A DNA stretch of 6,692 bases, from contig CAKUKJ010000137.1 in assembly GCA_934662525.1 (NCBI GenBank), positions 1 to 6,692 of the forward strand, read 5' to 3'. The position numbers and the translations under genes are program-made. Shown here one piece after another: positions 4,915 through 6,692 of the stretch. The notes under the pieces are model-generated. The model did no database searches, had not been told where the DNA came from, and was given only the letters and a program-made list of their open reading frames with translations. The number at the start of each line of letters is the position of its first letter. Within the stretch, counting starts at the first letter, position 1. The DNA comes from an uncultured Coriobacteriales bacterium. Lineage in GTDB: Bacteria > Actinomycetota > Coriobacteriia > Coriobacteriales > UMGS124.

Positions 4915-6495
4915 GTGCTACAAGGCAACACAACCGATACGCGCAAAGGTGCGGCATGCACGGATGAGACCGGCGAGAACCCCGGCGCACGGGCGCATCT
5001 CGCCTCGCACGCGTGGTTCCTCCCTTTCACCACACTGCGTACGCGCATCACCGAACTCGTAGGGCTCGCTTGCATGATGTCGTGGGTGGAGCTGCTCTTC
5101 TGCTTCGAGGGGGTGCTGCGAGACAAGGTCGAGCTTGCAGGCGGCCTTGTGCACGACCCCCTGCTTCGGGCGGCCACCCTCACGGCAGCGGCGGCGTTCG
5201 CGCTCGCCGCATGGTCGGACAAACGTAAGCCCCAACCCGCGAGCGAGGCCTCTCGGATCATGCGACCGGCATGGCCCATAGCAGCCGTCGGCGGCATCTG
5301 CTCGGCGGCGGCAACGCTGCTCGCAGGCTTCTGGCCAACCGCCCCCATCCCCCTTCCGTGTCTTGCGGGAGTCGGGGCGGGCGTCTTCATCGCCTGGGGC
5401 ACCCTCTCATGGGGCACCCGTCTCGCCACGTGCGACCTGCGCGCGGCGTTGCTGCTTGTATCGGCTGCCGCCTGCTTGCAATGGCTGCCGCTTCTCATCG
5501 TGCCGACTCTTCCCGCCGCCGCGCAGGCGGCAATCGTCGCGATGCTGGCGATAGGCACATGCCTGGGGCTCGCAGATGATACCGACCGCTCAACCGGGCA
5601 CGCGGCACGCCAGCCGGCCGCCCCCGACGAAGAGCGTCCCTCCCACAGCAAGCTCGGGGCACTTGCAGGCATGGTGCTCGCGTTCTCCGCCGTCATCGAA
5701 TTTATGTGGTGCTTCTTCATCAAGATGCTGCCCGGCAGGCTCGGCATCGAGCTTTTTCCGCTCGTCTTTGCCTGCGTCATCGTTGCGACCGCGCTCGTCA
5801 TGGCGGCCTGCCTCGCCGTTATGGAACGCCAGCGCGGATATCGGCTCGAGCTCTACTACCGGCTCATGATGTTGTTCTGCCTGTGCGGCGTGGCGGCGAC
5901 GGGCGTGGCCGCGCCTGGTGACTCCCCCGCGCAGCAGTTCGCCATGTACACCCTTGTCTACCTGGGATACTCCTTGTCGGGCCCCACACTGTGGCTTTTG
6001 TCGCTTGGGTATGTCCACATGCGCAGAACACCGCCGGCCAAGGTGCTGAGCTGCGTCTTTGCCTGCAAGTACCTGGGTCTCTTCTGCGGCTTTAGCGCCG
6101 TGGACGTCATGGGCGTCCTCGGGGTTGGAGAAGCCGCCGGGCCGGCCCTCGTGTCTGGGGCAGTTCTCGTCTGCGTGGCCGTGCTCGGCGTCGCCTATCT
6201 GCTCGTCTTCCCCGAGCGCGACCTGCTGTCGCTGTCTCCTTTGCTCTTCGGCCTCACCTCGGAGTCGCTCGACCAACGCTGCCGCCAGATTGCAGCCGAG
6301 CACTGCCTCACGCCCCGCGAGACGGAGGTCTTCACGCTGCTGGCCCGCGGGCGCGACGTGGGTTTCATCTGCGAGGAGCTGTGCATCTCGCGCAACACCG
6401 CCAACGCCCACCGCAAGGCCATCTTCTCCAAGCTCGGCATCCACTCCCAACAGGAGCTTCTCGACGCCGTGGAAGAGGGGCGCGGCGGGGATTAG
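4915..6495 (+). CDS. Membrane-embedded LuxR-family transcriptional regulator (about 12 TM segments plus C-terminal HTH)
   Basis: A 526-residue one-component regulator: a multi-pass membrane domain fused to a LuxR DNA-binding domain. By eye there are about 12 hydrophobic segments, around residues 46-66, 83-100, 119-140, 145-166, 176-198, 203-220, 246-269, 278-303, 315-334, 341-366, 376-402 and 409-432, resembling a transporter fold reused as a sensor. The DNA-binding part (about 453-520) has CLTPRETEVFTLLARG, ICEELCISRNTANAHRKAIF and SKLGIHSQQELLD, matching the four-helix LuxR/NarL domain including the recognition helix. GTG 4915 is preceded by AGGGAG with a 4-base gap. No receiver or kinase domain is present, so signalling should pass directly from the membrane domain to DNA. 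It is divergent from the flavoprotein, the common arrangement in Eggerthellaceae for a regulator controlling its neighbouring reductase. The ligand is unknown and is probably the reductase substrate. Confidence 0.93.
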   Translation: MLQGNTTDTRKGAACTDETGENPGARAHLASHAWFLPFTTLRTRITELVGLACMMSWVELLFCFEGVLRDKVELAGGLVHDPLLRAATLTAAAAFALAAWSDKRKPQPASEASRIMRPAWPIAAVGGICSAAATLLAGFWPTAPIPLPCLAGVGAGVFIAWGTLSWGTRLATCDLRAALLLVSAAACLQWLPLLIVPTLPAAAQAAIVAMLAIGTCLGLADDTDRSTGHAARQPAAPDEERPSHSKLGALAGMVLAFSAVIEFMWCFFIKMLPGRLGIELFPLVFACVIVATALVMAACLAVMERQRGYRLELYYRLMMLFCLCGVAATGVAAPGDSPAQQFAMYTLVYLGYSLSGPTLWLLSLGYVHMRRTPPAKVLSCVFACKYLGLFCGFSAVDVMGVLGVGEAAGPALVSGAVLVCVAVLGVAYLLVFPERDLLSLSPLLFGLTSESLDQRCRQIAAEHCLTPRETEVFTLLARGRDVGFICEELCISRNTANAHRKAIFSKLGIHSQQELLDAVEEGRGGD

Positions 6496-6536
6496 ATGGC
6501 GCCCCGCTCACGCCCCATCGATCCCAAAGTCAGGCC

Positions 6537-6692
6537 TTACCCCAAAATCTCCCGGTCGCAGGCGTCGAGGGCCTCGTCGACGCCGGGGAGGGGCTTGTAG
6601 GTGGGATTGCGGACGATGTCGCCGTCGCGGGCGACCATCTTGAGGTGACGCAGGTTCTCAAGGTCATCGAGAGGGTTGCGCCCGCTCACGAT
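6537..6692 (-). CDS. C-terminal fragment of an amidohydrolase-family metal-dependent hydrolase
   Basis: The minus strand is open from the right edge to a TAA at 6537-6539, giving 51 residues: IVSGRNPLDDLENLRHLKMV, then ARDGDIVRNP and a short tail ending REILG. The pattern sGNPLDDLxxLxxxxMVxRDGxIV is the closing beta-strand region of imidazolonepropionase-like amidohydrolases, in which the C-terminal strands return to the small beta-sandwich beside the TIM barrel. The metal ligands and catalytic residues lie upstream, outside the window, so substrate and activity cannot be judged. It is convergent with the LuxR-type gene, 41 bases apart, and is unlikely to share its transcript. Confidence 0.8.
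   Translation of the reverse strand: MVSGRNPLDDLENLRHLKMVARDGDIVRNPTYKPLPGVDEALDACDREILG

Noticed and set aside
5590..6450. Minus-strand 286-codon frame opposite the LuxR-type gene
   Set aside because: The plus strand encodes a clear membrane protein with an HTH domain; the antisense product has no family features and no ribosome site.
6485..6507. GCGGGG...CCCCGC inverted repeat at the end of the LuxR-type gene
   Set aside because: A 6-bp stem with an 11-base loop and no T-run in GC-rich sequence could arise by chance.
1..6692. CRISPR array, tRNA/rRNA, insertion sequence or prophage genes
   Set aside because: No regularly spaced repeats, RNA gene signatures, transposase motifs or terminal inverted repeats were seen on either strand.

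Overview
The window looks like chromosomal DNA from a high-GC anaerobe of the class Coriobacteriia, most likely the family Eggerthellaceae. I infer this from three things. The composition is strongly GC-rich. There is a Tat-exported flavoprotein reductase of the type greatly expanded in that group. Next to it, on the opposite strand, is a regulator that fuses about 12 membrane segments to a C-terminal LuxR helix-turn-helix, an architecture characteristic of these bacteria. The genus cannot be fixed from the sequence alone.

Layout. (1) 1-453, minus: a macro-domain (ADP-ribose-binding) gene that starts normally but changes reading frame near 218-223; the rest of the domain continues in another frame off the left edge. 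(2) 454-683: divergent intergenic region with a 10-bp direct repeat, a candidate -10 for the macro gene, and a perfect 17-bp palindrome that overlaps a candidate -10 for the next gene. (3) 684-1667, plus: a YegS/DgkB-type lipid kinase. (4) 1726-2463, minus: a membrane-anchored alpha/beta hydrolase with a complete Ser-Asp-His triad, convergent with the kinase. (5) 2570-2603: a strong stem-loop, best formed in minus-strand RNA, ending the flavoprotein transcript. (6) 2647-4641, minus: a 664-residue Tat-exported FAD reductase of the fumarate/urocanate reductase superfamily. (7) 4642-4914: divergent control region with three AGATGGT copies and a short dyad. (8) 4915-6495, plus: the membrane LuxR-type regulator. 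(9) 6537-6692, minus: the C-terminal end of an amidohydrolase-type metal-dependent hydrolase running off the right edge.

How the genes fit together. The flavoprotein and the divergent membrane regulator form the main functional unit. The expected model is that the regulator senses a small molecule at the membrane and switches on the reductase, which is exported and reduces an organic electron acceptor using electrons from a membrane quinol-cytochrome system that is not encoded here. By eye alignment, the flavoprotein lacks several residues that define true fumarate or urocanate reductases, so its substrate is probably something else and remains unknown. The lipid kinase, hydrolase, macro-domain remnant and amidohydrolase are single-gene units with no clear pathway link to the reductase.
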